DNA of 64,000 nucleotides from Verticillium longisporum. Lineage: Eukaryota > Ascomycota > Sordariomycetes > Glomerellales > Plectosphaerellaceae. The notes under the pieces were generated by a model that did no database searches, had not been told where the DNA came from, and worked only from the letters and a program-made list of their open reading frames with translations. The position numbers and the translations under genes are program-made. Positions 12,061 through 23,606 of the stretch are shown here, in pieces. How positions within the stretch are numbered: the first letter of the stretch is position 1; each line of letters opens with the position of its first letter. The stretch lies in contig JAETXT010000008.1 in NCBI GenBank assembly GCA_019188255.1, positions 1,116,001 through 1,180,000 of the forward strand, given 5' to 3'.

Positions 12061-12940
12061 GCGTCACTGACATGGCATGGGCCCGGCTGGGGAACCGAAA
12101 TCCAGGCCCAAGATGCTAGGGCGAGGGTGTGGGTTGGCTGCAGCCGGAGGAACAACAAGCAGTCGGGGGGCGAAGCATAAGGGGAAGTGAGGGGAAGACA
12201 AGAGGAGGGCGGCGGGGGAGAAGAGACAGAGACAAGAACCGAGATCCGTACCACGGATGAACCCCTCGCGGGTCAAGTCGATCATGGCACGTTTTGGCAT
12301 TAGGTTGTTCTTTTTCTGCGCTTCTCGTCCTGCTGTCGTCTGGGTTGTCGACGACACCCTAGTGGAGCGTTACCACCATTGTGGAGCGGGAGGAGAAGAC
12401 AGACTGGCACATGGGACGAAGACAACGGGGATCGAGTCGGTTAAGCACCGTTCAGGCACCCGGGACCCGGGGCAGGGCCAATGGGAGGGTGGCGTTGCCG
12501 GTGGTGGAGCTTGGGGACGCGAACCGGCGCGGCGGACCGCGGTCAGGGGTCCGGGATGGGCGTCGGGAGGACTAACCCTATCGGAACCGCGGACCGCGTC
12601 GCTCCGCCCTCCATCGCCTGGTCATGTCCCTGAACCCCCCCTCTCACGTCTCTCCAACCCTCCAACCCTCCATCCCTCCCACCTCTTCTTCGTCTACCCC
12701 CTGGTCAACTCCATGTGCCATGATTACCGCCCGAGGTGGTGATGCGGCTGGGGCCCATGGGGCGAACGGGTCAACGGGGCCTGGGTGTTGGCTGTGTTTT
12801 TCTGGTGGGCGGGCAGCCTTCCTCCGTGCTCTAGCTCATGAGCCTGGAGATGACGCCGTGGTCCATTGGTCAATTGACAATCCGGGGATGCAGTGTTGGA
12901 GAACGGGGTGGCGAGGAGAAAAAGGCATTGCGTCGCATGG

Positions 12941-12949
12941 AATAAATAG
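12941..12949 (+). promoter_or_regulatory. Possible TATA-like box of the mannanase gene
   Basis: AATAAATAG lies about 135 bases upstream of the mannanase ATG in otherwise GC-rich sequence. Position fits a fungal core promoter, but no start site can be mapped from sequence. Confidence 0.35.
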
Positions 12950-13081
12950 TTGAACATGTTGGTCTGCCCTTCTTTTTCTGGGGAACCGAGGAGGATCGTC
13001 ACGTCTGGTTTCTCGAGACGCGCTTCGCTTTGACCCCCGCTGTTAGCATCTGCCTGTCCGATCCTTTGCTACATCTTCACC

Positions 13082-14452
13082 ATGCGTTTCGACATTCTCT
13101 CCGTCGGTCTGCTGGCCACTGGCGCCATGGCGCGCTGTGTGCCCAAGGGTTTCGTCACGACCAAGGGCACCAAGTTCAGGCTGGACGGCAAGGACTTTCC
13201 CTTTGCCGGCAGCAATGCTTACTACTTCCCCTTTGACAACGTCAGTTTCTCCTGTGGTCGTGAGGCGAGCGGAACAGCTGCAGGACGAGAGAATCATGAA
13301 AACTGACACGCTGCTGCGCTAGAACCAAGCTGATGTCGAGGCTGGTCTGACCGCCGCCAAGGACGCCGGTCTCAAGGTGTTCCGCACCTGGGGCTTCAAC
13401 GACAAGAACGCGACCTCGGATTTCCAGAACGGCATGCCCAAGTACGGTGGCGAGGGCGCCGGCGCCACCGAGGTTATTCTGCAGAAGTGGTACGACAACG
13501 GCACCTCCGTCATCAACCTCGAGCCCTTTGACAAGGTCGTCGACGCCGCGACCAAGGTTGGCATCAAGCTGCTCGTCGCCTTCACCAACAACTGGGCCGA
13601 TTACGGTGGCATGGACGTGTACACCGTCAACCTCGGCGGCAAGTACCACGACGACGTATGTTCCTCTTCTCCATGGCCCTCATCCCATGTTGGGCTTGGG
13701 GATTCCCCCCATCCCTTGACTCGCACTAACATGCGCCAGTTCTACCGCGTCCCCGAGATCAAGGACGCCTACAAGCGCTACGTCAAGGCCTTTGTCGAGC
13801 GCTACAAGGACTCGCCCACCATCTTCGCCTGGGAGCTCATGAACGAGCCCCGCTGCGGCGCCGACGGCGTCCGCAACCTCCCCGCAGCCCCGCCGGCTGC
13901 AACCCGGCCGTCATGTCCGCCTGGACCGACGAGATGTCGACCTTTGTCCGCAGCATCGACCCCTACCACCTCATCACCTGGGGCGGCGAGGGCGCCTTCA
14001 ACCGCGAGTCCGACGACTGGGCCTACAACGGCGCCGACGGCTCCGACTTTGACCACGAGATGACCCTGAAGAACATTGACTTTGGCACCTTCCACCTCTA
14101 CCCCGACTGGTGGAGCAAGACGGTCGAGTGGTCGAACCAGTGGATCGTCGACCACGGCGCCGTCGGCCGCGACGTTGGCAAGCCCGTCGTATTTGAGGAG
14201 TACGGCTGGCTCCAGCCCGACAAGCGTCTCGAGTACCTCGGCCAGGTCCGCAACGAGACGAGGCTCGAGGTCATCAGCCACTGGCAGGAGCTGTCCATCG
14301 AGGGCGGCATGCCCGACATGTACTGGCAGTACGGCTACTGCGGCTACTCGTACGGCTGCAACCACAACGACGGCTTCACCATTTACCTCAACGACACCGA
14401 GGCCGACGTCCTGATCTACCAGCACGCTGCCAAGGTCAACGGCGAGAACTAG
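13082..14452 (+). CDS. Secreted endo-1,4-beta-mannanase (GH5, subfamily 7 type), frame interrupted
   Basis: Exons 13082-13240, 13323-13655 and 13740-14452 (introns GTCAGT and GTATGT, the second with ACTAAC). They give about 401 residues once one base is restored. A signal peptide of about 17 residues ([17 protein letters not shown]) precedes the catalytic barrel. The acid/base is E200 in WELMNEPRC; the nucleophile is the Glu before Tyr in VVFEEYGW, near residue 318. The family hydrolyses internal bonds of mannan and galactomannan in plant walls. No cellulose-binding domain is present. At 13880-13883 (C4) the frame shifts: [14 protein letters not shown] is in one frame and [17 protein letters not shown] in the next, as if one C were missing. 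Both halves keep all catalytic residues, so a consensus error is the simplest view; a real null allele is possible. Confidence 0.88.
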
Positions 14453-14806
14453 AGTGGAGGACTGTATATATGATTCGAGTCTCGGGCGTAGCCCTGGAGC
14501 TCGTGTCGCCAGCATAGCATGTATATATAATGACCATCATGTTCAAGACGATTCGTTTATGCGATTTGTTCCCGTCAATTTCCCCGAGACACTCTGCGCG
14601 CATCAACATTAGAATGATGTGGGGAAGTTATGCCATACTGGAGCTGGGCGGAGTGAATATGGTCATGACCAGCCGCCTCTCTCTCATATATCCGCCATAC
14701 TACGGGGCAAAGGAAACCTCCAGTACGAGCATGGCGAGATTGCGCAGGACAGGAATTATCCAAACCGCATGATCGTATTCATCAACTCCGAAGCTCATTT
14801 CCATCT
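14453..14806. other. Convergent intergenic spacer
   Basis: Short AT-richer spacer between two genes that end toward each other (mannanase on +, DUF1479 on -). I see only 3' flanking sequence. Confidence 0.6.
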
Positions 14807-16453
14807 CTACAAACCCATGACCTTGTTTCCGTACTGCAACAAATCCTTCTCCGCCTGCGTCGCAGATGCCGCAGCATCAAACGCCGCAAAGCCGGCAGCT
14901 TTCCGCGCCGCAATGTCCGCCATGGACCTGAAGTCCTGCACACCCGACCTGCCCTTGTGCTCGCTCTCGCCGAGACCGCCCGGGAAATCCGGCGGCGGAA
15001 TACCAGCTTCGAACGCATCGCGCTGCCGCCTCACGTAGTCAAGGCTCGGCCTCGTGGTCGGACACGCAGGGATGTAAAGAACGCTCGAGTCCCCGGTGCC
15101 CTGGTGAACCTTGTCGACGGCGTGGATAGTGTCGCAGTGCCATGCGACGTAATCGCCCGGCTTGATGCGAGGAACGTGGACCATGGTGAAGGGGAGGTTC
15201 AGATGGGGGTGCCAGCCGTGGTTGAGCTCTTGGCCGTTCCCGGGCCAAGCGCCTTGGAGGGTCGACGTGACTGTGTCTTCCAACTTCCAATTGCTCGGAT
15301 CCGGAAACGCAGGCTGGTACACGTGCTCATCCTCAGCAGTGGCGGAGTTCTGAGCGGGAAGTGCCTTGGGTGTGAAGAACGGCCGGAGGAGGTAGTATGC
15401 GGTGGCGAGGTTGAAAAGGGGGTTGACAAGTAGAGTTCCCTCCTTAGGGCCTGTATGTGACATGCTGAGCCAGCCCCTGCGACAAAGGTAAGCACCTGAC
15501 TGTGAATGGTCGATGATTTGAGAGTCTTACTGGAACATTCGGAACATGGAGCATGAACCGGCGCCATTGTACAGATCGGAGACAGCATCAAGCCGCGTGC
15601 TTGTCTCCCAGGGGTCGAATTCTTCCCAGGAGCCTTCAAACACCTTGTCGTAGACGTGACCCTTGCCGTAGCCATTGTCTTCCCATCGCTCAACGCTGCC
15701 GCCGTCGACATGAGGGCCCAACGCAAAGCCAGCGTCACCAGGCTGACGGATCCTGAGACGATCGGCATACGTAAGGGGTTGGTCGGACGAGAACTCTGCA
15801 TTGGGGTCTTTCGAGTGCCAGTACGACATGAGGAACTTCTGCGTCTTGAGCATGTTGGGATGAGAGCGTGCCGTTAGTTGAGACTTGGACCAATACAGCT
15901 CGAAGACCTGGGGGTCATGAGGAGGGAAGGCTGAAGGCTGTTAGTCCATGACTGAGACGTCTCTTTCCTCGTCGTGCTCACCTCTCGTGGAAGGGTTCGC
16001 GGCAATGTACTTCTCTACTTCGGTCTTATATGAACGGGCCTCATCTTCTGGTACGACCTGGCGCACGACGGCAACACCTCGTTTTCGGAACGCCTCGCTA
16101 AAGGAAGATGAAGGGTTTGCCAAGTCAGAGAATGAAATCTCGGGCACAATAGTATTCCTATTGGCCTTGATTTCTTCCGTCTCAACCCTGAGACGTTCCA
16201 GGAGGCGATTCCAGCTCGCATGAAGAGCGTCTCTGCTTGGACTGCGACTGAGGAGTGCTTTCTTGACGTCGGCAAACCTTGTGGGCAATGACTCGTCGTC
16301 GGCGCCGGAGAGAGACCTGAATACAGATGAAATATCGCCCTCTTTGCGTACAGATGCTGTGGCCTCAGCGCCTGCGAACCGGCGCTGCGACTGGGACAAG
16401 CCTAGCCTGATCGAGGCTGGTTGAAGGCGAGAACATCTCGTTATGGATGACAT
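14807..16453 (-). CDS. DUF1479 family protein (putative Fe/2-oxoglutarate-type oxygenase fold)
   Basis: Minus-strand exons 16453-15982, 15930-15531 and 15476-14807, 513 residues. Introns are 51 and 54 bp, and the splice choice keeps the family reading RMFQ-GWLSMS across junction 2. The N-terminus (MSSITRCSRLQPASIRLGLS) is rich in Arg and Ser with no acidic residue, so it looks like a mitochondrial presequence. Family-like stretches include GPHVDGGSVERWED, EGTLLVNPLF and DYVAWHCDTIHAVD; the His-x-Asp and the later His resemble a cupin-type metal site. DUF1479 proteins (bacterial YbiU relatives) have no firmly assigned substrate that I can state. It ends toward the mannanase gene and is followed upstream by a regulator gene on the same strand, separated by about 400 bases. 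Confidence 0.82.
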
Positions 16454-16870
16454 GATGGAAGGATTGTTCAGACGATAAAGAAAAGGCGGGTATAGTAACT
16501 CATGAGCACCATGTTATAAAGGTTTGGCAAATATTTTATTTCAGCTAGGAGTCAATTCATCATCCGCATATGGGAACTTGTAAAGGAAAGGACATCGCTT
16601 GTTGATGAATCGCGATTGCCGTTTCAGGAAGTTCGCGTGCACGGAATGCCATTTACAGAATCCCGCCAGCATAGGGGGCCGGGTTTAACCGAATTAGGGA
16701 GCCCCGCGATCCTGACATCACGCGGGGTCCCAGCATTTTCCACGTCAGTGGCTTTTGTGACCGGTCCAGGTGAACAGAAGTGAAAAATCTGTCCTGTTCG
16801 GGGATGTCTCGTGGGTGCTCTGTTGGCGGTCGCGCTTCTGTGGTGTGCCCCTTGTCCTCGATGTGCCCAC
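16454..16870. other. Intergenic spacer between two minus-strand genes
   Basis: Promoter side of the DUF1479 gene and 3' flank of the regulator gene. No open frame with coding character was seen. Confidence 0.6.
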
Positions 16871-19132
16871 TTAGTGGTGCTCTTCGAAAGCACCATCTTG
16901 AAACCACTCATCTGGCATAAACGACATGGTTGGATCCAGGGTGGCCGAAAATAGTGCATCGATGCGGTTGAGATGGAAATCCGGGTCAAAGTCCTCGAAT
17001 ATTCCCGGGACATCTGTGAAGTCCATGTTGTCAAACGGAGTGGTGCCCACTGTCATTTGAGATGGATCAAGACTGGGCTGTCCAGGCAAGGGTGCCGAAT
17101 CAGTGCTGGTCACGGGAACAGGCGGGATGTCCCCCCAGGGCCTTTGGCGTTGTTGCGTGCCTTGCGTTGCATCAGGTTCCTCGGGCTCAACGGCCGCCGA
17201 TACTGCCTGGGCAGTCTCGTCAGTTGCTTCCACGTCTCTTGCAACGCTCTGTCTGCTGCTGTTTGACGGTTTGTTGGCCCTGTTCCTGTTCCCCGACACC
17301 CTCTCGACCTCCTGCAACGTATCATTGGCAAGCTTCGCCATTGTGCAGGCGGAGCGGAATGATATACTCAGTTTTTCGAGGATGTCGCGGCTGCTATGGA
17401 ACGTACTGTACGCCTGTTTTCGCTTGTAGGGTACGTTACTATTTCGTAGGCTCTGGTAGGCTACTGAGGTGGCCATGGACACTGCATATGGGAGGATGGC
17501 CCAGAAGGTCATTGATGTTTTGAACTCCCCAAGAGCGACGGAAACGATGCTCGAGGCGCTGTATATCTGAAGCGCTGACAAAGGAACACGCTCAGGCGAT
17601 TTACCACCCTTGTGTGGTCGGCTCTGCAAGATGACCACCGAGAGATAGAACATTTCCAGGGAAGCTTTGTGCCAGGTTAGCGAAGCTTGAAGGTTGTCTC
17701 AGTGCTGTTTCTTGATTCGAACCAACTTACCGAGTAACGACAACCCGATGTCTAGAGCATCTGCCTCCTGAGCCAAGGTTTCAAACGAGTGAACTTTGCC
17801 GGTCAAAGATTGGCAATCCGGAGTCGCATGAGGGCGGTATTGAGAGATGACAGCATCAAGAAACTGCGTGATGCCGATGAAGAGTCGAAAGGAGGGTGGT
17901 TGCTCTGGTATCGCCTCAAAGATCCTCATATTCATATCCTGTTGATGGATCGTGATGGGCCGCCCGTTTGCAGTAGCATTCAGGCGATCCAATGTCCAGA
18001 CGCACCAGAAAATCCTTCGAGATTTCTCCGTGCTACTGGTGTCGCCAGGCCAGCCGAGATGGAGACCCAGGGTAAGCGACAGCTGAACAGCTTGTGCGGT
18101 GTACGCGGTTGAAATCTCGCTCGCCGAAGACCTGTCGGTGTAGAAAGCCATAAGCACCGTCACTTGCAGCAACACCATCCTGTTACGGATGAAGCCCATG
18201 TCCAGGGACAATTTCAACGCCGTCGCGATGCTAGACCGAAACTCGAGTTGCGAGAGAAGACTCTCGCCACAGGAGAGCTTCAGATGAGGTTTCATCGACG
18301 GATCGAGGGCTGCTTGCAGGCATATGCATTGCTTGAGAGCGACGGCATCCATCACATCGTGCTGGTCGATGGCTTCCTCATGCAAGATGGGGAACAGCGG
18401 ATCGAACTTTTCGTAGTAGAGGCGTGACAAGAGATCGAACTCTTTTTTGGGAGGTAGTACGAGTGCGCACTCCCTCCGGAGGTAGGGATAGAGCGCTTGA
18501 AGTCCAGCCAGGCCCTCAAGACGGTAGGCAGGCCTGCCAACCGGTTCAACTATGACAGTGCCGCCCTGTTGCTGATCATCTGTGGGGCCTCGGTCATCAG
18601 TTCTCTGGCCCAGCCAAACTCCCACTTCACCTGGCCTCGAAGATTTCTGAATCCCGGGTTTTCGGGTGCGGTTTTCCAAGAAAGAAGCCTCGGGGCTCAG
18701 GTCGCCGACGAATCGCAAGTATGCGCCTTCAGACGGGGCCAATGATGATGCGGGCTCGGCGCTTTGCGGAGGCTGCAGTGATCGCACCAGCGCGGAAGAG
18801 GTATCATGTGGTTTGGCGGACTTTGCTGCAACTCGCGAGTCTTCATTCGGGACAGCAGAGTCATCGCTCCAAGGTCGATCAACTACCTGCGTTGACGATG
18901 ACCGAGTTCCAGGAGACCCATTTGAGCTCACAGGCTGATTATGGGAACATCTCTTCTTTTGATAATGTCAGCCCGGTTTAATAGATGGGTAAACCCGCCG
19001 CTTGTGGTCGTGTTCGCGCCAAGAAAGCTCTCCGGGACTCACATGGCGCTTCTTGCACTGATCACAGGACTTGCCAGAGTGCTTGCGTTTGGTCCCAACA
19101 CCGCCGACATTGTCGGATACAAACTTGAACAT
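16871..19132 (-). CDS. Fungal_trans-domain transcription regulator with half zinc cluster
   Basis: Minus-strand exons 19132-19043, 18955-17731 and 17664-16871, 702 residues. Introns are 87 and 66 bp. The N-terminus carries KSCDQCKKRHKRCSH: three cysteines in CX2CX6C spacing, split by intron 1, preceded by a basic patch (TKRKHSGK). The second CX2CX6C half of a standard Zn2Cys6 cluster is not present in the following 40 residues. The middle region is the fungal_trans domain: residues LLSRLYYEKFDPLFPIL, then STAYTAQAVQLSLTLGLHLG and KSRRIFWCVWTLDR. The role is nuclear gene regulation; the target is unknown. The ATG is the first after an in-frame stop (TAG 21 bases upstream), which supports the short first exon. 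Neighbours (DUF1479 protein downstream on the same strand, oxidoreductase upstream on the other) are possible targets by proximity only. Confidence 0.83.
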
Positions 19133-19958
19133 TATTACCCAAGTATGGTGCTACACACCATGACGAAGGCGCAGTCCTGTGAATGTTTCCGAGGCGGCAA
19201 GGTCGATGTCAGGTGAGCATTTCAGTAGGTAGACACGTAGTGAGTGTCTTGAGCACTCCCCGTGCCCAGCCAGACAAGTAGCTAGGTACCCTAGGTAGGT
19301 AGGTAGGTACCTACCTAGGTACCTTAATCACCTACTGGTGTTGTCCCTCGCCACAATGATGACATAATACAGATCCTGCTATTCGCAACCACGTGAATGG
19401 TACTCACCAGCGAGCCCTCGATGTATTGGAGAATCACGCATGGCTGATAATCAATCGTAGCATGATTTCCTTCTTTGCCATACTGTGAAGATGGCAACCT
19501 AGATCCTGGATCGTGAACAGATATGGGAGCATAGCATATAAATATTGGGATCCCAATGGTGTGTCGGGGAATGACGGATCAAGTGCGTGGGACTTCGGGG
19601 AGTAGCGGGCTGCGATCCCCCCAAACGCACATTTACAGGTTGAGGGGCGCTGGAGCAGTACACCATTGGAGTATTTGCACCCCCGGGCTTGCCAAATGAG
19701 GGATGGTCACTGATCACGACAGGGGGGCTCAGAGTGATGAGAGCGCTGCGAGCCCACCAAGACATCCATCCCACTTTGGCCCACTACACCACTACAGTGC
19801 ACAGCGGGGCCGCCATGACACACATGAGGCTTGATCGCAAGCAACAGACAAAACATACTTCAAGTTGCCAGTCGCCGTGATATGCACTGGTTTCTTTTCT
19901 TGTTTTTCCACTTCATCAATCGAAACTTATAATCTAGAAAGCAACTTCTCATCACACA
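19133..19958. other. Divergent intergenic region between regulator and oxidoreductase
   Basis: Shared promoter region of about 830 bases between genes pointing apart. It includes a TAGGTACC-rich palindromic patch at 19280-19325. No gene is supported. Confidence 0.55.
19280..19325. repeat. Palindromic TAGG/CCTA simple repeat
   Basis: A run of TAGG units turns into ACCT units (GGTAGGTAGGTACCTACC), so the strand can fold on itself. A similar patch lies at 53338-53374. Confidence 0.8.
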
Positions 19959-21363
19959 ATGTCTATCGGAGTCGGTCTTGTCGGTGGAGGTCAGTTTTGT
20001 CCCAACCCTTACCTCGCCGGCATTACTTACACCCCAGAGCGGGGCTCTTGCCATCTCTTTCTCGCTCTGACGATGTTTAGCTGACCTCTTTGACTCAGGC
20101 ATTTGGGCGCGCGAGGAGCATGCGGTACGAAAAACCGACTTTGTTTTCCAATTTTTTTTCTGCAAGATGGCGTATTTTTTCACAATTGCAGCTAACGAGG
20201 ACATATAGCCCGCCATCGAGGCTGCCAAGGACCTCACCCTGAAGGCGGTCTTCTCGAGGACCTTGAAGTCTGCACAATCCATCGCGGACGTTGTAGCAGG
20301 ATCCCCTGAGCTTTACTCCGATGAAGGGGATGCCGGATTTGACGCTCTCCTGGAGCGAAGCGATGTTGACGCCATTATTGTCTCGTGAGTAGCCCAGTGC
20401 TGGCTGGTGAGCTTCAAACACTAACGGCAGCGCAGGCTGCCCATCGCCAATCAGCCGCCGTACATTCGCAAGGCCCTGCTGGCGGGAAAGCATGTCCTCT
20501 CTGAGAAGCCCGTCGCAGAGAACGTCAAGGACGCCGTTGAACTTATCAAGTGGTACCGCTCCGAAATCAAGGGCCCGAGCTGGACCATTGGCGAGAACTG
20601 GCGTTTTCTCAAGAGCTACGAGTTCGCCGCAGATGAGCTGAACAAAGGCTCTCTGGGCAAGATTATCGGCTTTCATGGCCGCCAGCATGGATGTGTTCCC
20701 CTGAATTGGAAGTTCAACCGTAAGACGCCTTGATATTACCCACAAAGACGTGGCACACTTGCTGACGGTAGTCTTCTAGTCACCAAGTGGCGAAGGAACC
20801 CGACCCATCAGGGTGGCTACCTCCTCGATGGAGGTGTTCACCACATGGCCGGCCTCCGTCTTCTGCTTGCTTCCCAGTCGAGTGACCAGGTTGCCCGTCT
20901 ATCTTCGTTCACCAGCCAGATCAAGGAATACCTTCCTCCCGTCGACACGGCCGATGTGATCATCAAGACCAAGGCTGGCGTGACTGGAACGTTCCAGGTA
21001 TCCAGGGGCACCAGCCTGAGCGCCGATGAATGGACTGTTGCGTGCGAGAACGGGTGGATCAAGATCGAGAACGAAAAGGTCACAATCTCCCGCGATGGCA
21101 CAGAGACGGTTGAGACTGTGGCTAACGAGAGGTCTGGAGTTCCTCCGGAGATCCGTGCCTGGGGAGAAGCTCTTGTTGCTGGCAAGATACGCCCGGAGCA
21201 GGAGCCTGAGGCGGCCCTGGCAGACTTGGAATTGGTGAGTCGTGATCTTCGTCAAGGATGCAAAGCTTATGAAGCTAACAAACTATCATTCAAGATCGAA
21301 CTCATGCTTCGAAGTGGAGAGAGCGACGGGGCGCCTGTCGATACTCAGCATCAGGATGTGTGA
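19959..21363 (+). CDS. Gfo/Idh/MocA-family NAD(P)-dependent oxidoreductase
   Basis: Six exons: 19959-19989, 20099-20124, 20219-20394, 20436-20719, 20780-21234 and 21295-21363, giving 346 residues. The N-terminal Rossmann motif GVGLVGGGIWA is spread over exons 1 and 2. It is followed by VFSRT, DVDAIIVSLPI and AGKHVLSEKPVAEN, the family's conserved EKP block, whose Lys is catalytic in relatives. The C-terminal half has the substrate-side motif GGYLLDGGVHHM. Such enzymes oxidise or reduce sugars, inositols and related alcohols; a substrate is not assignable. The second exon is only 26 bases. The last intron is 60 bases and has no in-frame stop, so a retained form would only insert 20 residues. 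No signal peptide, so cytosolic. Confidence 0.86.
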
Positions 21364-21740
21364 GCGCTCTATTGTTCACATTATCGTCGATCACAAGCTA
21401 CGCCAATACCCTGTCATGTCTATAATTCACAGGAAGAAGGAAGCCTTCTTGTAGAGATTTCATTTCTATTTTGATCCTATGATGTTCTTGTGTTTAGAGT
21501 AGGAAATTAAATGACGAGCGAGGAAGGCAGATAATCCCATCCGTACTGGGAAGGGTCGAATCGAAAGGCATGCAATACCATGTGAACCTAATGATTGACT
21601 AAGGTAGAGAATGCACTGGTAGAAGATTGTTGCCTGATGTGAGCTTTTTGTTTTCGACTACCTCATTCGAATATCTATCTCTACGACATTTGTGATCGGC
21701 GCGGTTCTCTCTACAGCAGCGTGACAAGGACTCCAGCAAA
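21364..21740. other. Convergent intergenic spacer
   Basis: 3' flanks of the oxidoreductase (+) and the dehydrogenase (-). Nothing else seen. Confidence 0.6.
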
Positions 21741-22556
21741 TCACCACGGGTGCACCTTCGCCTGTTTTGCCACAAATCGATCCATTTCTCCATCTCTGTC
21801 CCCACGGATCACCTCCAAGATTCCCTGGGCACTGGTTTCTGCCGATTCTGCGCCATTGTTGATTTTGTTCTGTCTGTCGCCCTCTCCTGCCAGGTTGGTA
21901 ACGACATATCCAGGGTCAAATGCCCAAAGTTTGGCAGGGTGCTCCCAGGTTCTGTACTGATAGGCCAGGGATGCGGTCAACATGTTGAGGGCTGCCTTGC
22001 TCATGCGGTATACCTCGCCAGTCACATGATACTCTCTGATGGACTTGTCCATTCGAAGGGTGATGGAGCCAAGCGAAGATGAAACGTTGATGATTCGAGG
22101 GTCGACAGACTTCTTCAGTAAGGGCTCCAAAGCCTGCGTCAATAACAGAACTCCAAATACATTGGTGTTGAAGACCTCTTGGAGGTGTTCGCGCGAGACA
22201 GGCCCGTCTTGGCTATAAATGCCAGCATTGTTGACCAAGACATCGATAGCAGCGAATTTCGCTGTCAATTGCTCAGTGGCAGCTTTGATGGAGTCGTCAG
22301 AGGTAATGTCAAGTTCGAGGAAGCTCAGCGTGCCAGCCGGTTTGCGAGCTTCGATTTCAAGCAGAGATTTGCGGCCCTTGGTTTCTGAACGGGCGGCCAT
22401 GATGACATGGTTGTCTGCTGAGGCGTTGGCGAGGATGTACGAAGTATCGTACCCAATTCCCGAATTGGCGCCTATGCACAAGGTTAGCTCATAGCATACG
22501 GCTACGGCGCCTTGAGACTTACCAGTGATGAGTATGACTTTTTTGTTTGACACCAT
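21741..22556 (-). CDS. Short-chain dehydrogenase/reductase
   Basis: Minus-strand exons 22556-22523 and 22471-21741, 254 residues. The 51-base intron has no in-frame stop, but it splits the cofactor motif: ITG is in exon 1 and GANSGIGYD in exon 2, so splicing restores TGANSGIG. Other family hallmarks are the NNAGIY motif, NVSSSLGS (catalytic Ser) and YRMSKAAL (the YxxxK pair). A classical SDR uses NAD(P) to interconvert alcohol and carbonyl groups; the substrate is unknown. No targeting signal. The 3' end faces the Gfo/Idh/MocA gene, with a 377-base spacer. Confidence 0.88.
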   Translation of the reverse strand: MVSNKKVILITGKSQGAVAVCYELTLCIGANSGIGYDTSYILANASADNHVIMAARSETKGRKSLLEIEARKPAGTLSFLELDITSDDSIKAATEQLTAKFAAIDVLVNNAGIYSQDGPVSREHLQEVFNTNVFGVLLLTQALEPLLKKSVDPRIINVSSSLGSITLRMDKSIREYHVTGEVYRMSKAALNMLTASLAYQYRTWEHPAKLWAFDPGYVVTNLAGEGDRQNKINNGAESAETSAQGILEVIRGDRDGEMDRFVAKQAKVHPW

Positions 22557-23606
22557 TTTTGCGAGGACTTCACGTCACGGCGGTAGTAGATAAAGACTTG
22601 AGGCGACTTTAATTGAAAGCAATATAACGAAGCCAACCAGCTGAAGGATAGAGACAGGTAGCTTTCAGATATGTTCTCGACCATGAGCAGCATGGTCATG
22701 ATCAATCCTATATTCGTCGCCATCTGGATTTGTCAGTGTACCTGTACTACGCGTATGCGGAGTTAGGACATGTCCATAGTTCAATCTCCGACAGCATCAA
22801 TACCGCCTTTAACTCCAGAGCCGGATATGTGACCTAGCACCCATCCTCCGTAGTTCGAGCAGCTTCCATGTAACTGGTCTAGGAACATGAATATACATAT
22901 TTCTAGGCTTGCTGGAGCTATTAACGATAAATTGTTCCCATCGTGATGCCCCTAGGTGGTGAGCGAACTGGTCGACGTCAGTCCTTACCTGAGATCAAAG
23001 GACTGGACCTGGCCATTCTGGCTTCACCCACGCCCAAGCCTCGTTCCCGTCGACCAATTGATAGGCAATGCTAGAATCTGCATCCTGTGTCTTTGCGGAG
23101 CGCCTTTGCAATAAACCAACGTAACGATAACGCAAGGTACCTAGCTGACCATAGCCTGACAACAGGTACCCGAAAGGTTTGCTGACCAACAGTACTGCGT
23201 CATTATGATCAACCCCGCGCGAGCATCGTGATGTGCCTCATTGTCGGCCTTTGATCATTAGCTGTGCAAACCTATAGTCGCCTGCGCGCCGAACTTTAAT
23301 TCCCGATGATGCACTGCACACGCATGTTGATGTCCAATAGGTGCTGAGAGCGCTAGACCAGTGCACGTGTCGAACAAGCGTTGGCTTCGTGTCGACTTTG
23401 TGACACTTGAGAGCCTATGCAGAATGACATGTTAAGTGATTATTGAGCTACTATAAAACATCGCAGTGCCTGCACGCAACGGTGATTCTCTCCAGAGCTG
23501 CACATCATCTCAACCCACACCACCCTTCCCCAAGGGTAGTCACGAACCTTAAGTCAAATCTCAATATCAATTTACTCGCCTACTTCTTCACACCCGCAGA
23601 CCCAAG
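22557..23606. other. Divergent intergenic region, about 1 kb
   Basis: Lies between the SDR (-) and NmrA-like (+) genes, which point apart. It has a good TATA box at 23452 for the plus-strand gene. No coding frame is supported. Confidence 0.55.
23452..23458 (+). promoter_or_regulatory. TATA box of the NmrA-like gene
   Basis: TATAAAA lies 155 bases upstream of the ATG, followed by a CA-rich leader. Position and sequence fit a fungal core promoter. Confidence 0.55.

Larger units (their letters stand above)
11481..13081. other. Intergenic, 1.6 kb (mannanase promoter side)
   Basis: No gene is supported. It contains the demethylase 3' flank, a 20-base perfect tandem duplication at 12021-12060, GC-rich sequence at 12430-12620, a pyrimidine-rich strand at 12620-12710, and an AT-rich box near 12941 upstream of the mannanase gene. 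Confidence 0.55.

Noticed and set aside
17712..17725. GGTTCGAATCAAG-like string as a tRNA B box
   Set aside because: It lies in the intron of the regulator gene on the minus strand and no acceptor or anticodon stem surrounds it.
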